DNA of 64,000 bases from Rhexocercosporidium sp. MPI-PUGE-AT-0058 (Eukaryota; Ascomycota; Leotiomycetes; Helotiales). Under the pieces are notes generated by a model. It was given only the letters and a program-made list of their open reading frames with translations. It did not search any database and was not told where the DNA came from. The stretch covers positions 2,912,087 to 2,976,086 of the forward strand of contig JAGTJL010000006.1 in the NCBI GenBank assembly GCA_020746875.1, read 5' to 3'. Position numbers and translations under genes: made by a program. Numbering within the stretch: position 1 is the first letter of the stretch; each line of letters begins with the position of its first letter. Positions 34,462 to 45,434 of this stretch are shown in pieces.

Positions 34462-36945
34462 CCTACGTACTTAAGAATAAGAGAGCTTATAAGCTAGCCG
34501 ATAAATCCGACAGGAGTATTCTTATCGATTTTAAGTCTTTTAATAATTACTTAGTTTATTTATTAAGTAAAAGAGCTATTATAAACTTTAAAAACGTCTT
34601 AATTAAAGAGGATTTAATCCTTAAGGACGATATAACGGAAGAAACTGAATTCGATTATATAGTCGAAATACTTGAAGAGTTTGAAAGCGCTAGCGACGAT
34701 ATTATTAAGCTAATAAGTGGTATTAACGACGAAATACTTAATAAAGGTAATATAAGCGAAAAGTCGCTTATTGACTAATCAGAGGGCCAGAAACGGATTT
34801 TGAAGACGAATTCAACTTATTTACATAAAAGCTCTCTTAAACGCTAAAAGCTAATAAAAAGCTTAATACGGCTAGCCCGGAAATGCCTAAAGCGCCTATT
34901 AAGAAGCTTAGAAAGGATTACTCGAGCTGGGAGCCTAACGTCGTAACTAAAAACGCTAGTACTAGCGCCAAAGACTTTAATAACTCTTCGGAAAATCAGC
35001 TAGTAATATATTTAAGCTTTAAGACGGCTATTCGCTAATTAAATAATTAATTAATCGAAAAGGAAAAAGAAGCTTTTTTTATTTATAAAAACGCTAAAAG
35101 ACTAGCTTTTATAGCTTTAATAAACTTTAAAATCGACAAAGACTTCGATTAAAAGCTAATAAAGCTGCCCGAAGAGCTAGAGGCTAATAAAGTCGTTATT
35201 AAACGAACTAAAGGCCTTTGAATTTACGAGCTTAAAAGCCTTAAAAAGGCTATAGCCTTTCTATATAAGGACTATTAATTAAAAGCTATAGAAAAAGAAG
35301 CTAATTCCTTAGAAAATCACAAGACTTAGGAAATAATGCCAAAAGACGCTAGTAAGGCTTATAAGCCTTTAAAAACGAGGTAAATATATAAAATTAAAAA
35401 ATCATTTAATTACTTCGAATTCAAAGCTAGATTCGTCGCTAAAAGGTTCGAGTAACTCTATGGCCTTAATTATATAAATACGTTTATTAGCGTAATAAAA
35501 TAAATAGCTTAGCGACTTATATTCGCTTTAGCGGTTTTTTACAATTAGCTTATATAAAAAGTCGATATAATATCGGCTTTTATATAAAGTAATATTAACG
35601 TAAATACTTTATATATAATGCTTCCCGAAGGTATAAATGCTTAAAAATATACTAATAAACTACTCTTATTTAATAAAGCCTTATACGGGCTAAAACAGTC
35701 AGTTAGGCTCTGGTTTATTACGCTAAAGGAAGTCTTAGTCTAAAAACTCGGTTTTCAAGCTTTAATTACCGAGAATTATATCTTAATTAATAAGGAGTAA
35801 TAGCTTATAATTTCTATTTACGTAGACGACTTAATAATAATTAGCCTAAGCGTTAATAATATTAACTCCTTTATTAAAGAGCTTAAAAAGCTTTTTAAAT
35901 TAAAGGATTTAAGGCTAATAAAGGATTACTTAAGTATAAATATTAAATATAACTTAAATAAAGGTTATATAAAGTTAAGTTAAGAGAATTATATTAAGAA
36001 AGTATTAGCGCGGTTTAATATAACCGACTATAAGCTTTAAGATATATTAATAGATTTAAAGGTTAAGTTAAAGCCTAATCTTAATTAAGCTAATAAAAAG
36101 GAAATAAATTAATATTAATAAATTATAAGCTGCTTCTTATTTCTTACGCTAGCGACTAAACTTGATATTTACTACTCGGTTATAAAGCTCGCTCGATTCG
36201 CTAGTAATCCTAATACCGATTATATAATTACTTTTAAAAACGTATTTAAATACTTAAAAGAATTAAAAAAGCTAAAGCTAATTTACGAAAAAAGCTCTAA
36301 TCGATATATAAGCGGCTATTGCGACGCCGATTACGCCGGAGATATTAATACAGCTAAATCGACTAGCGGCTTAAGCTTTTACTTAGCGAGTTGCTTATTT
36401 AGCTGAAAAAGCAAGCTTTAAAATATTATAATTCAAAGTACGACTAAAGCCGAATATATGATTATTAATTCGGCTTTTAAAGAAGCTGCTTATATAAAGC
36501 AGTTACTAATCGAATTAAGCTATTATATATAAGAACGATTCCTTGTTTATACGGATAATAACGGCGCTCTCTTATTAGCTAATAATTCTTAATTCCACAA
36601 GAGGACTAAGTATATTGCCGTTAAATATTATTACGTCCGCGACTTTATAAATTAAGGCGAAATAAACTTAATTTATATAAAAGGGTTTAAACAAAAAGCC
36701 GACGGCTTTATAAAGCTATTAGATAAGCCTAAATTCACTGAATTCATAAGGCTTTTAAGACTAGCCGAATAGGGCTAAAGCGGAGGAAATAAGATTGTAA
36801 TTTATATTTCTCTTTCTTTATATTTGGCTTACTCTCCGTAAAGGGTATTTTATATATTTACTTTATTCTTGTAAATATAAGCTCTACTTTAAAGCTAGCT
36901 TATATATAAGCTTATAAAGCTATTACGTCACTTATTAAGAGGGCG

Positions 36946-37256
36946 TGTTAGATTTCACTTCGGTAACTCGTGCCGATTCTACCTTAAAATAGCCGAAGGA
37001 GTTTCTATTACTTACGCGGCCCGGAAATTACCTTTGTATTCCGGGAAATTACGCTTATATTTAATTACGTAGCTCGTATAAGCTACGTAATCAGTTACGT
37101 AGTCGTAGAAGCTTTTAGAGAAGCTATTATTTTGTATATAACTACCGAAGAGCTCTTCTAGCTCTTCAAGCTTTTAAGCAAGCAATTCTCTCTCTTTGAT
37201 CACGTGTCCTCACCTACTGCGCTTCCTCATTCCTGATTGGCTCGCCTATTCTCACA
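36946..37256 (+). repeat. 3' LTR of element B
   Basis: TGTTAGATTTCACTTCGG to ATTCTCACA, 311 bp, preceded by the AAGAGGGCG polypurine tract. Confidence 0.9.
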
Positions 37257-37299
37257 TCAATCACGTGACAAATGGACCTCTGAGGTCAACCCTACTGCA
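37257..37299 (+). repeat. 43-bp 3' fragment of the F repeat (F5)
   Basis: TCAATCACGTGACAAATGG through CTGAGGTCAACCCTACTGCA matches the end of F2 nearly base for base and starts exactly where the copia LTR ends. Element B, or its ancestor, therefore inserted into an F repeat; the other F half is gone. Confidence 0.75.
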
Positions 37300-38559
37300 G
37301 TAGTACTCGAGTAAGTAGAGTAGGCAGCTCTGCATACTTGCTCTAAACGAGGGCCCTAGTGCCCCAACTTTCTTTTAAGTAATTAAGAAGGGAACTTATA
37401 GCGAGCCGTAGCTAAGTAATCGCTTAATAAACGTTCTTATATAACAGTTTAAGCGATACCTCGATATTAATGTAAATATCCTTTTTTAACGGCACGCAGC
37501 TATTGTTATCTCTCGCCGGCACTTACGGTAAATTAAGTTTCGGAAAGATTATAGAGTAAATACTCCCGGAACGTGGAATAATATATAAGTTGTATATGCG
37601 GCTAATATAGCTAGTATAATTTATATAAAAGGAATTAAAGAAGCACCGAGTTATATTACTTTTGCACGTGCAGAATACCGGCAGATAAGTAAAGAATAGC
37701 ATATATATTTGAGGTTCTCCGGCTTTAAGAAGTTAGCTTAAATATAACTTATAGCTCCTTAGATATTCGATCTCAAATAGCCTACCGAATTCTTAATTAA
37801 TTACTAGGCGTTATTTAAACGAAAAATCTTCGGTGAATTATTAATTTAAAGCTAGATAACTAAAAGTAATAAATCTAATATTTATGTATAAGAAATATAA
37901 AAAAGAAAGTCTTTACGTCCATAAATTAAGAAACTAGCGCGTTTCCGAGACGAAATTAATAATATATTAAGTAATAAATTAGATTTTAAGAACGAGCTTG
38001 CATTTAAACGCTACTATTCTTGAGAATAGGCTTAAAAGGTTATTATAAAAATGTATTTAATATATAATATATAATTTATAAAGCAATAATTTGCATTCTC
38101 GAGAGCATAAAGATTAAACTACTTTTATAGCTAATTTTATATATTAATTATATAGTGATACTTCGCCAGACTGGAAAATAATATAATAGCGGGCTAATAT
38201 TCTGAATGAATTTTATATTAGAGCGTCGGGCAAAGTAGATGAGTTCCGGTATTTTAAGAATACGTCGACCTTAGTGACTTACTTTATTATTATGAAGCAA
38301 TTATTAATATATTATTATTAAATAGTATATTGTAAAGCGGTTATTTCACCCGGGTTCGCTTTTATAAGAAGCAGTAATTAAAATAAAAGATTATTAATAT
38401 AATAATAGCAATTATAATTATTCTATTAAATATTAATAAAGAGGTATATTAAAATAAATAATATTTAATTAATATTCTTTTTATAATAATAAAAAGGTTC
38501 TTATTCCTTATAATTAGATTTGCTTATTTATTAATTATTTCTGCGATTCAATACACGTA
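37300..38559. other. AT-rich RIPped DNA, no gene recognised
   Basis: The first 80 bp are GC-normal, then composition drops. No ORF, repeat pair or motif was identified. Confidence 0.35.
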
Positions 38560-39245
38560 TTTAAAGAATACGGTTAAAAAGGCGATAATTACGGCTTAAA
38601 TAAAGCCTTTAAACTTTTTCTATATAAGTAATACTTTAGCTTCGAGGTTAACAGCCTCTTATATAAAGCGTGTGCGGATAATATAATTTATAACGAGAAT
38701 TATAAAAGCGATAAAAATAGCGACTTATTAGACGATATTAGTAATTATTAAGTTAATACCGAGATTATAAAGATTTACGTTATTATTTATATTATTAATT
38801 ATATTATTATCAATAGCTTATAATAAGAAAGAGATGAAGTCGTAAGTAATAAAGATTTATATATATTAATAGGCTTAAATGCGAGAGCGCGTTTAACCGA
38901 AAGCGAAGATAAAGTACTTAAATATAAAGTAAATGTTAATAGTAACGAATATTAATGTAAAAATAAAGTAAAAGATTTAAATAATGAATCTTATATTATT
39001 ATAAGAGTTAAAATACATAATAATATGACTTCTATAACTAATTACTTCGCCGATGCAGCCGAGCGCTATAACAGTATTATAAAAATATATTTGTTTCTTA
39101 AAGCCAAAGTCAAATTAAGTAATAACGAAAATAGCGAAGATAGCTACGAAAAATACGCTAGACTTAAGGTTTAACTTATACTTATAAATAATATCCTTAA
39201 TAAAATATCTTTAATTAATATTTATATAGTTTTAAGCGATTCTAT
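38560..39245 (+). pseudogene. Unidentified coding relic
   Basis: Plus-strand runs such as YNENYKSDKNSDLLDDI (near 38700), then ARARLTESEDKVLKYK and NYFADAAERYNSII (near 38880-39070), read through with TAA at likely Gln codons and one or two frame changes. Acidic and Asn-rich, no known motif. F3 cuts off the downstream end. Confidence 0.35.
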
Positions 39246-39537
39246 TATAAAAGGAAAAATATTAAGTATATAATAAAAAAGTAACAAAGTAAGTGCCGGA
39301 GGGTAAACGTAAGAAATACTTATTTAACGAGTACGAAAAATATTATATATTTAAAATATATAATTTATTAAAAAAGGAAAAGAGTATAATTTAAATAAAA
39401 AAGAACAGTTATAATAATAAAAATTGTTATTATCTTTTAAAAGATATTGCCGTAAAAGCTACCTTAAATACAGCAAGAGACAGCTCACGTAAACTTAATC
39501 ACGTGACAAATGGACTTCTGAAATTAACCCTACCACA
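39246..39537 (+). mobile_element. LTR-like repeat F3
   Basis: Aligns with F2 along its whole length and carries many C-to-T and G-to-A changes (start TATAAAAGGAAAAATA). It keeps AGTGCCGGAGGGTAAACGTA and CACGTGACAAATGG. Confidence 0.7.
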
Positions 39538-41239
39538 TTATATTACTTTATTGTAAACGGCGTAAGAAATTAAAAGCCGAGAAAAAATACAAAATAATAA
39601 ATAAATTATAATATTATTTAAAAAAGTAAATAAAGTATTAAATTTATAACAAATATAATTCTTACTTAATGCTCTGAAATCAAAAGCTTAGAAGTCAAAG
39701 AAGAGGTATTCTTTTATATTAATAATAATAATAAGCCGAACCGTTAGTTAAGCAATTAAGTAAATACAATGTAGCTTCGATTTACGCATTATCTTACTAA
39801 AAATACGTCTCTTTTAGTATTATTTTACTCCTTCGCAACTTATTAATAACTTTTAATTTCATAAGCTTAGCATAAACTTATTTTATTTGGCGAAAGCGTT
39901 TATAGAATACTATATAGCTAACGGTATTATAATTAAGCTACTCACGTTAAATTCAATAAGAACTTTTATTTTAATGGCTTAAGCTGTGTCTAGTTAATAC
40001 TCAGATTGCGAAATAATAATAAACGTAAGTAAATTAAAATAAAAGTTATATTTAGCGGATTTTTTTAATATTAATTATAAGTACGGATTAAGAACGAGTT
40101 ATAAAATAATAATATTCTTAATATATATGACTTTAAGTAAAGATAATATAGCGCAATAATAAGGCGTATAAATATTAAAGGACTTATTATGCCGTAATTA
40201 TATTATAATACTTTATTAAGAAAAGATATAAGTTATTTTATCTTCAGAATTATATAAACTCGTAGCTTCGCTAGAAAACGATCTTACGTTAGCCCCGACC
40301 GGCTCTCGTGAATTCTTTATTAAATCTGACCCCGAATTCGATCCCGGGAATTAAAGTATATATTTCGGTAGGGCCGTATTTATTAGCGGTTACGTTTATT
40401 CGAGCATAATAAAGGTCGATTATTATACTTACGTTATATATCGCTGCAGTATTTACATAGTATAATTACAGGTTCGCTGCAATATGCTATTAAGTCCAGC
40501 GCCGCCGTAAATTAATTTAAAAAGTAAGTTAAATTAAGAAATTATAGTTTTATTTATTCTTTAAGCGTTTTCCTTTTCTTTACATTATTTAACGGCTTTT
40601 AAAAAATATCACGACCATTTACTATTATTACTAAAAGGAAAGGTATATTATAAAGATTTTAAGTAAACATTCAATATTATCGCTTCGCTAATTCCTGCCT
40701 CTCCACCAACTAATCCGGCCGGCTCCTTATACTCCACACACGAGTATACTTCCTTTAAATTAAATAAGCTTATAAGGTTTGAAAATACAACCGGCCTTAG
40801 CACCTTACGAGCTCGTTAAATAAGTAATACTTATTTATTTTATTATTATTAAATTATTATTTTTTATAAATAAAATTAATTCCTTATATTCCTTAATACG
40901 TATTTTGCTTTTATACGCAATCGCTATTATTAAGTAGCCTTTATTATACCGTGTGCTTCGTATAAATCTTCGCCTTTATCTGTTATAAAAAGAGGGGAAG
41001 CGCAAGTTATTATTAAGAGTTGTTTTAGGAAGTAAGCTCCGGTAACCTTCTTATTTAGACGTCTAATTAGCCGCTGTGTACATATTACTCTTAGATTAAG
41101 CTTTTCTAAATAATTCGAAGCGGAGCGAAATGCGGAAATATAAAAGACGGAGTAACGCCTTTAATTTAATATTATTATTATTATTATTATTTTAAAAGAT
41201 CTAACGTTTATATATTTTATACATATAACAAAATACAGT
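39538..41239. other. AT-rich RIPped DNA, no gene recognised
   Basis: Scattered GC-richer patches (40265-40350, 40690-40760) suggest degraded unique or repeat DNA. No reading frame could be followed. Confidence 0.35.
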
Positions 41240-42850
41240 AATAAGTAAAATATACGAGTCTTTTTTTTCATACCGAGTCGAGCGACAACATTTTTACCGA
41301 TAGTTCACCTCCGTAGTTATTATAAGTAGTATTGTAATCGCGGCTTTAATCTCGTTTATTAATATAATAATAACCGGCTACGAGCTAACGACGACGTCGT
41401 CTAATAATCTTAACGATATTATAATTAACTCGCGCTAGTACGGCAGTATTAACTAGCTATCCTTCTTCACCGATAACGCGTAAGTAATTTATGCCGCTTT
41501 TATATTCAACTTTAACTTAAAAGTCTTTATTAATAATAACGCATTCTCATATATATTATAAAAAATGTAACGTATTAAGGATAACGGCACCGATGTAAAC
41601 TTAAGGTCGCTTATATACTTAAATAATCCCCTTAGCGACTGCGAAGTAATTATAATTAATATTTAAGTTTTAAGTCGTTATTTTCGGAATATCAGTCTAT
41701 TTATTATCTCTAGAACAGGGGTGCTCATTAAAGCTTACGTAAACTGCTTTATTAACGTCGATACGTCTCTGATTAACGACGTTAATAGCCCGACGTACTT
41801 TAATTTAATAGCAACGTACGACCTCGTGAATTCGAATGTGCCACGTTTTCTATCCCGCAATAAAACCACTTAAGCTAGCTTATATTAAAGCGAATCTCTG
41901 TTATAAATATATTCGCTGGTTTTTGCGCGCAATTATAAGCTTATTGCCAGTATTATGTAAGACGATCGTTACGACGCGATTATTACTTTTACGCGTAATT
42001 CTATTGCGGCAGTCGGAACTACTCCCGAAGTTAAAAGCTTAGACTTTTTTTTTATATTAATTATTTTATCGAGGGCAGCTTCTGCGGCAATTCGAGCGTG
42101 CCGCAGCTAATGTAAGGCGACAGCCAGTTCGATCTTTACCCGTTTATTTAAAAGTCGGTCGATGTGCTAAGGAAGGCCATATAGTTCTCGGTCTTAACGG
42201 ACTTGAGCCGCAATTAAAGCGTTATGCCGAATATGCTCGTCGAGCTAACGTTACTTGTCAATTTAACGTCGAATTATATTAATAAGATTTAGGCGTAATT
42301 AACTTATAATACCAGAATTATTCAAAGACTTAACCTTATTTTAGCGTAAGTATTATTTGACCTTAATATAACGCCGCTGCCAGACCTAAATGTAAGGCAA
42401 AGTACCTTAATTATTAATTACGTCTGCCAGGTGTTACGAATGAAATCGGCCGGTATATTATTTTATACCGTATTTTAAGCTGATTTCGTATATTTGCAAA
42501 ATATATATACGTTATTTGTATTCGTTATTGGTTACTTATTATAATATAAACGCCGTAGATATCCCGATATTAATTATTACGATAGTTGCCGAGAGGTTAT
42601 TGTTTAAAGAGTATAATAATTAAATAATTAATATATCCCGTCGACCGGTGAAGTAAGACTTATATTAGACGATTAGGACTCGTCTTTAAGCTTAACGCAC
42701 AATAATAGTAAGCTTAAGGGATACGTATACTTTAATTAAAATAAACTACGATTATCTTGATTAATATTATAAAAGACGGAGGAATTAAGGAATACGTAAT
42801 AAACTTACGTTATGAGACTTAATTAAATCAAGTAATTAAGTGCTACGGGA
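41240..42850 (+). pseudogene. RIP-degraded gene relic, possibly a membrane protein
   Basis: A plus-strand frame can be followed from about 41290. It runs FTSVVIISSIVIAALISFI (a membrane-like segment), YELTTTSS and NNPLSDCEVIIINI (near 41625), then NSNVPRFLSRNKTT (near 41830) and FTRNSIAAVGTTPEVKSL (near 41980). The interruptions are mainly TAA/TAG at positions compatible with Gln. CpG is well kept while CpA is nearly absent, the RIP pattern. It resembles the layout of fungal predicted membrane proteins of unknown function with a large extracytoplasmic part; that assignment is weak. Confidence 0.4.
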
Positions 42851-42959
42851 AACTCGGAATACGCGATTCAAGAAATTTATAACGTTTTAGAATCGTATTA
42901 TACCGTCGTAAGAAAGCTTTTTATAGATATTATATATATGTAAGCTAGCGATTTCTTTC
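42851..42959 (+). pseudogene. Relic of a dynamin GTPase-effector-domain exon
   Basis: One frame reads YAIQEIYNVLESYYTVVRK, then LFIDIIYM, a TAA at the Gln position, and ASDFF. The order of hydrophobic and charged residues follows the GED of fungal dynamin-like proteins (helix with LxSYYxVxRKxFxD, then the xMQ motif). Only about 36 codons are clear. No GTPase domain was found upstream, so it is an isolated 3' piece or a neighbour of the relic before it. Confidence 0.4.
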
Positions 42960-43023
42960 GAGGCTTTATATCTCCATTCTTCTGTTATTTTCTTTCGAAA
43001 CAAACCCAAAACCCTTGTATTAC

Positions 43024-43150
43024 TTCTAGAAATCCCCGGATTTGCGGCGTAAATTCAGAATCCGTAAGCGAAATAACCTTAAATTAAAGGAAAGTATAAA
43101 CTAATTTATTATAAATCTTATATTATAAATCCAGAATGCTCTTATCCCTA
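43024..43150. repeat. Dispersed repeat H1
   Basis: TCTAGAAATCCCCGGATTTG through TATAAATCCAGAATGCTCTTA, matching H2 at 63235-63359 beside the telomere. H1 carries more C/T and G/A changes than H2. It replaces the 3' end of the transposase that follows on the minus strand. Confidence 0.8.
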
Positions 43151-44075
43151 ATTTTTTAAGCGGGCCAAAAATCGCGACGTCAAGCGGCTAGAGCAAATGC
43201 GACGTGTGAGGTGGCAGAATCAAAAGTGCAATTCCATTCTGGAGACAGTGTGCTATAAAGCTTCCGCTAATATGAGAGTCATGGCCGTCGCAGACGAGAA
43301 GACGGTACTGGCCAGCTGCTTTTGTACGAGTTGTAGGTTCGAAGACGCGTTTGAGCTACTCTAACCCGTGAAGATTACTTGTCCAACCCTTTGTATTTGC
43401 AGAGAAGAACCAGGAGTCGAGAAACCTTGGTAGAATCCAATTCTGGAGAACGTTTTGGCCTTGGAAGATCCCAAGGGGTGGAAGAATCGATCCGTCAGCA
43501 CAAATGCATTCGACCATTGAAACCCACTCTTGACGGCCTGGATGTGCTTGATACTTCGTACGGAGTGTAGCATCGATAATAATTCGAGTTGATTCCATTG
43601 TTCCAATTGAGAATCCAGACTCGTCCATATTGTATGTATTCTCTTGCTTGATTCCCTGCTCTTGAACTGCCTTGCTAAACGCGTCGAACCACGCGCCGAG
43701 CAATTCTTTTGTTGTCCCGTCCATTCGTACGGACTTAATTCGACGTCCAATAATAACTGTAAGATGTGAATGTCGTAGGATGAATCGTGGAACCCAGTCT
43801 CTGCCGAGTTTGTATTGTGGTAAGAGTTCGAGGGAGTCGAGTGACGCGTCGTCTAAGTCGTAGGTCCGTTTTGTACGAAGCTCTTCAGCTATTTCCTTCA
43901 ATAACCGATGCCCTGGAGAGTAGCCACTGATTGTTAGTTCCTTAATCCACTTGAGAAGCACAGTCTCTTGCGCGGGCGACAGTTTCTGCTGTATCTGGCG
44001 GGCTTGGGAGCGCGTCAAGCCTCCAGAGGCGCGTCGGCATGAGTCAAAGGATGAACGATTTAAGCATATGCCAAA
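43148..44075 (-). pseudogene. Fot1/pogo-type transposase pseudogene, truncated at both ends
   Basis: Minus strand. A CENP-B-like helix-turn-helix region (SPAQETVLLKWIKEL, GHRLLKEIAEEL) is followed by the DDE domain with first Asp in NMDESGFSIG (near 43620) and second in LLVCDGHDSHIS (near 43270). The frame has one TAG at 43356 (Trp expected) and one near 43190 (Gln expected, HTSHLL-stop-PLDVAIFG), both single RIP-type changes. The third catalytic Asp and the 3' end are lost at H1. No terminal inverted repeat is visible. The first 30-odd residues before about 44018 read poorly. Far less mutated than the copia copies. Confidence 0.88.
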
Positions 44076-44930
44076 CTAAACAGATAGCCAGCCAGAACAT
44101 GCCCCCCCGTAAGAATCATCAAGATTGTGGACTTTGGCGATTGTATAAAGGACTTAAGGACAACCTAGGGACAAGAGAATTCCCGACTTGGACATTGATG
44201 ATAAAGATTGAGGACAAGGAGTGAGGACAATGGAAGAGAGGACAATGGATTAGAGGACAATGGATTTTTGGGGTGGGGGCAGCCATGTTTGCCGTACTAG
44301 CCCACCAGGGTCCGACATCGGTAAAATCGCGAAAGAATACCAGCCAACAAGTGAGAATAAAAATTTCCCAAAAACATTTCGAAGTGAATGACTTTCTCAC
44401 ATCACGAGGTAGCTAGGAACGAAGAGCGTACCTTTACATCGCCTTACAGGTTCTTTTACTACAACTTTCAAATATTTCCTCTACCCGTTCCTGTTGTGAC
44501 TTGGCTCTTGGTACTCTTCTCTCCAAAGAGCAAGGTTGAATGAATTCGCGAGCCATAGCAGCCTCAAGTCTGACGATGATCTCTAGTATGATAGGAGGCT
44601 TGAAACCCTGGAGACGAGGTTTTCATGAGCACCGTAATCAAAGTAAAGAGAGTGTTGTATTGGACATTGTGATATTCGGTGGGAATGCTTGAGACCCTGT
44701 AAAATGGCCACTGATGTAGCATATGTCTAAATAAGCATAAATTAAGCGACAAACCAGGGGTGGAATTTTGAGTTTTGAGAATCGCTTGCTAAAGTGGACT
44801 AAGTAAGACACCGAGATGGCTTGTCCGCTCGACTAGGGAGCGCACCAGTCATCACTTATTCCCCCCACCCCGCTCAGTCGCCCACCTGCGTATTCATAAA
44901 CGGCCCGGCGCTGTATCGCTTTCTCCAATC
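44076..44930. other. GC-normal intergenic DNA
   Basis: No convincing gene. It contains a short tandem repeat (listed separately). The 62- and 93-codon ORFs here lack recognisable content. Confidence 0.4.
44205..44262 (+). repeat. Short tandem repeat, GAGGACAATGGA-type
   Basis: About four imperfect 12-16 bp units (GAGGACAAGGAGT, GAGGACAATGGAAGA, GAGGACAATGGATTA, GAGGACAATGGAT). Confidence 0.75.
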
Positions 44931-45287
44931 TCAGCTATATTCCTGCTTGCCCAACACATGGGAATCATCTAGACAGTTAACTCTAGCCTTAAAACACTCC
45001 GAGCAAATATCGAAGTCTCCACCATTACAAACGCTGCAATTGTAGTAGGCGTTACATTCCGGAATTTGTAAAGTGCAAACATCGCACGATCTGGACCATT
45101 CGTTGTCAGATGCTAGAGATCTCTCAACGGGTAAGTTATTACTGCAAATGAGGATGTCTCTGTTTTCAGCATTCTCAAGTAAGAGCTTTGAAATGTGAGG
45201 ATACCCATTCCTTCTGGCCCACCACAGCGGAGTTCGACCGAAGGTGTCCTTAGAGTCCAAGTCGATACACTCAGTGGCGAGAAGGAG
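44931..45287 (-). pseudogene. 3' fragment of an ankyrin-repeat/ZZ zinc-finger gene
   Basis: Minus strand, ending at a TGA. It begins in an ankyrin repeat (KLLLATECIDLDSKDTFGRT, then PLWWARRNGYPHI, KLLLEN) and finishes with a ZZ-type finger: CDVC, CSVC, DICSEC, NCLDDSH, with the expected C-x2-C spacing. Ankyrins followed by a ZZ finger are a common C-terminus of fungal NACHT-ankyrin proteins. Upstream of about 45287 two stops in frame precede the ankyrin, so the rest of the gene is gone. It lies just downstream of the HET gene on the same strand. An undetected 5' exon with a splice acceptor here is a less likely alternative. Confidence 0.7.
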
Positions 45288-45434
45288 CTTCTAACTATGT
45301 CTTCATACAAACGAATTGTTAGCACCAAAAATTCGATAGCATCAGTATTTTAATAGTACTAATGATCAATTTGCGTGCTTGAGCCAGCAGCTGGTTCGAT
45401 CCATTTTTAGTAATAAGCATCAAGATGGGCCACC
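45288..45434. other. Spacer between HET gene and ankyrin/ZZ fragment
   Basis: Short, no gene; would hold the 3' UTR of the HET gene. Confidence 0.4.

Larger units (their letters stand above)
33682..37256 (+). mobile_element. 5'-truncated copia element, plus strand (element B)
   Basis: Begins abruptly inside the integrase region, at the point matching 30857 of element A, and continues to its 3' LTR at 36946-37256. Reverse transcriptase keeps YVDDLIII near 35815 and RNase H keeps CDADYAGDIN near 36325. Many Gln codons are TAA/TAG. A 202-bp solo LTR of another family interrupts integrase at 34260-34461. With element A it forms an inverted repeat with arms of about 3.4 kb. Confidence 0.92.

Noticed and set aside
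41836..42042. 68-codon plus-strand ORF
   Set aside because: Out of frame with the longer relic, which reads through TAA codons and is more protein-like.
44119..44752. Minus-strand ORFs of 93 and 62 codons
   Set aside because: The first spans a short tandem repeat and neither shows family features.
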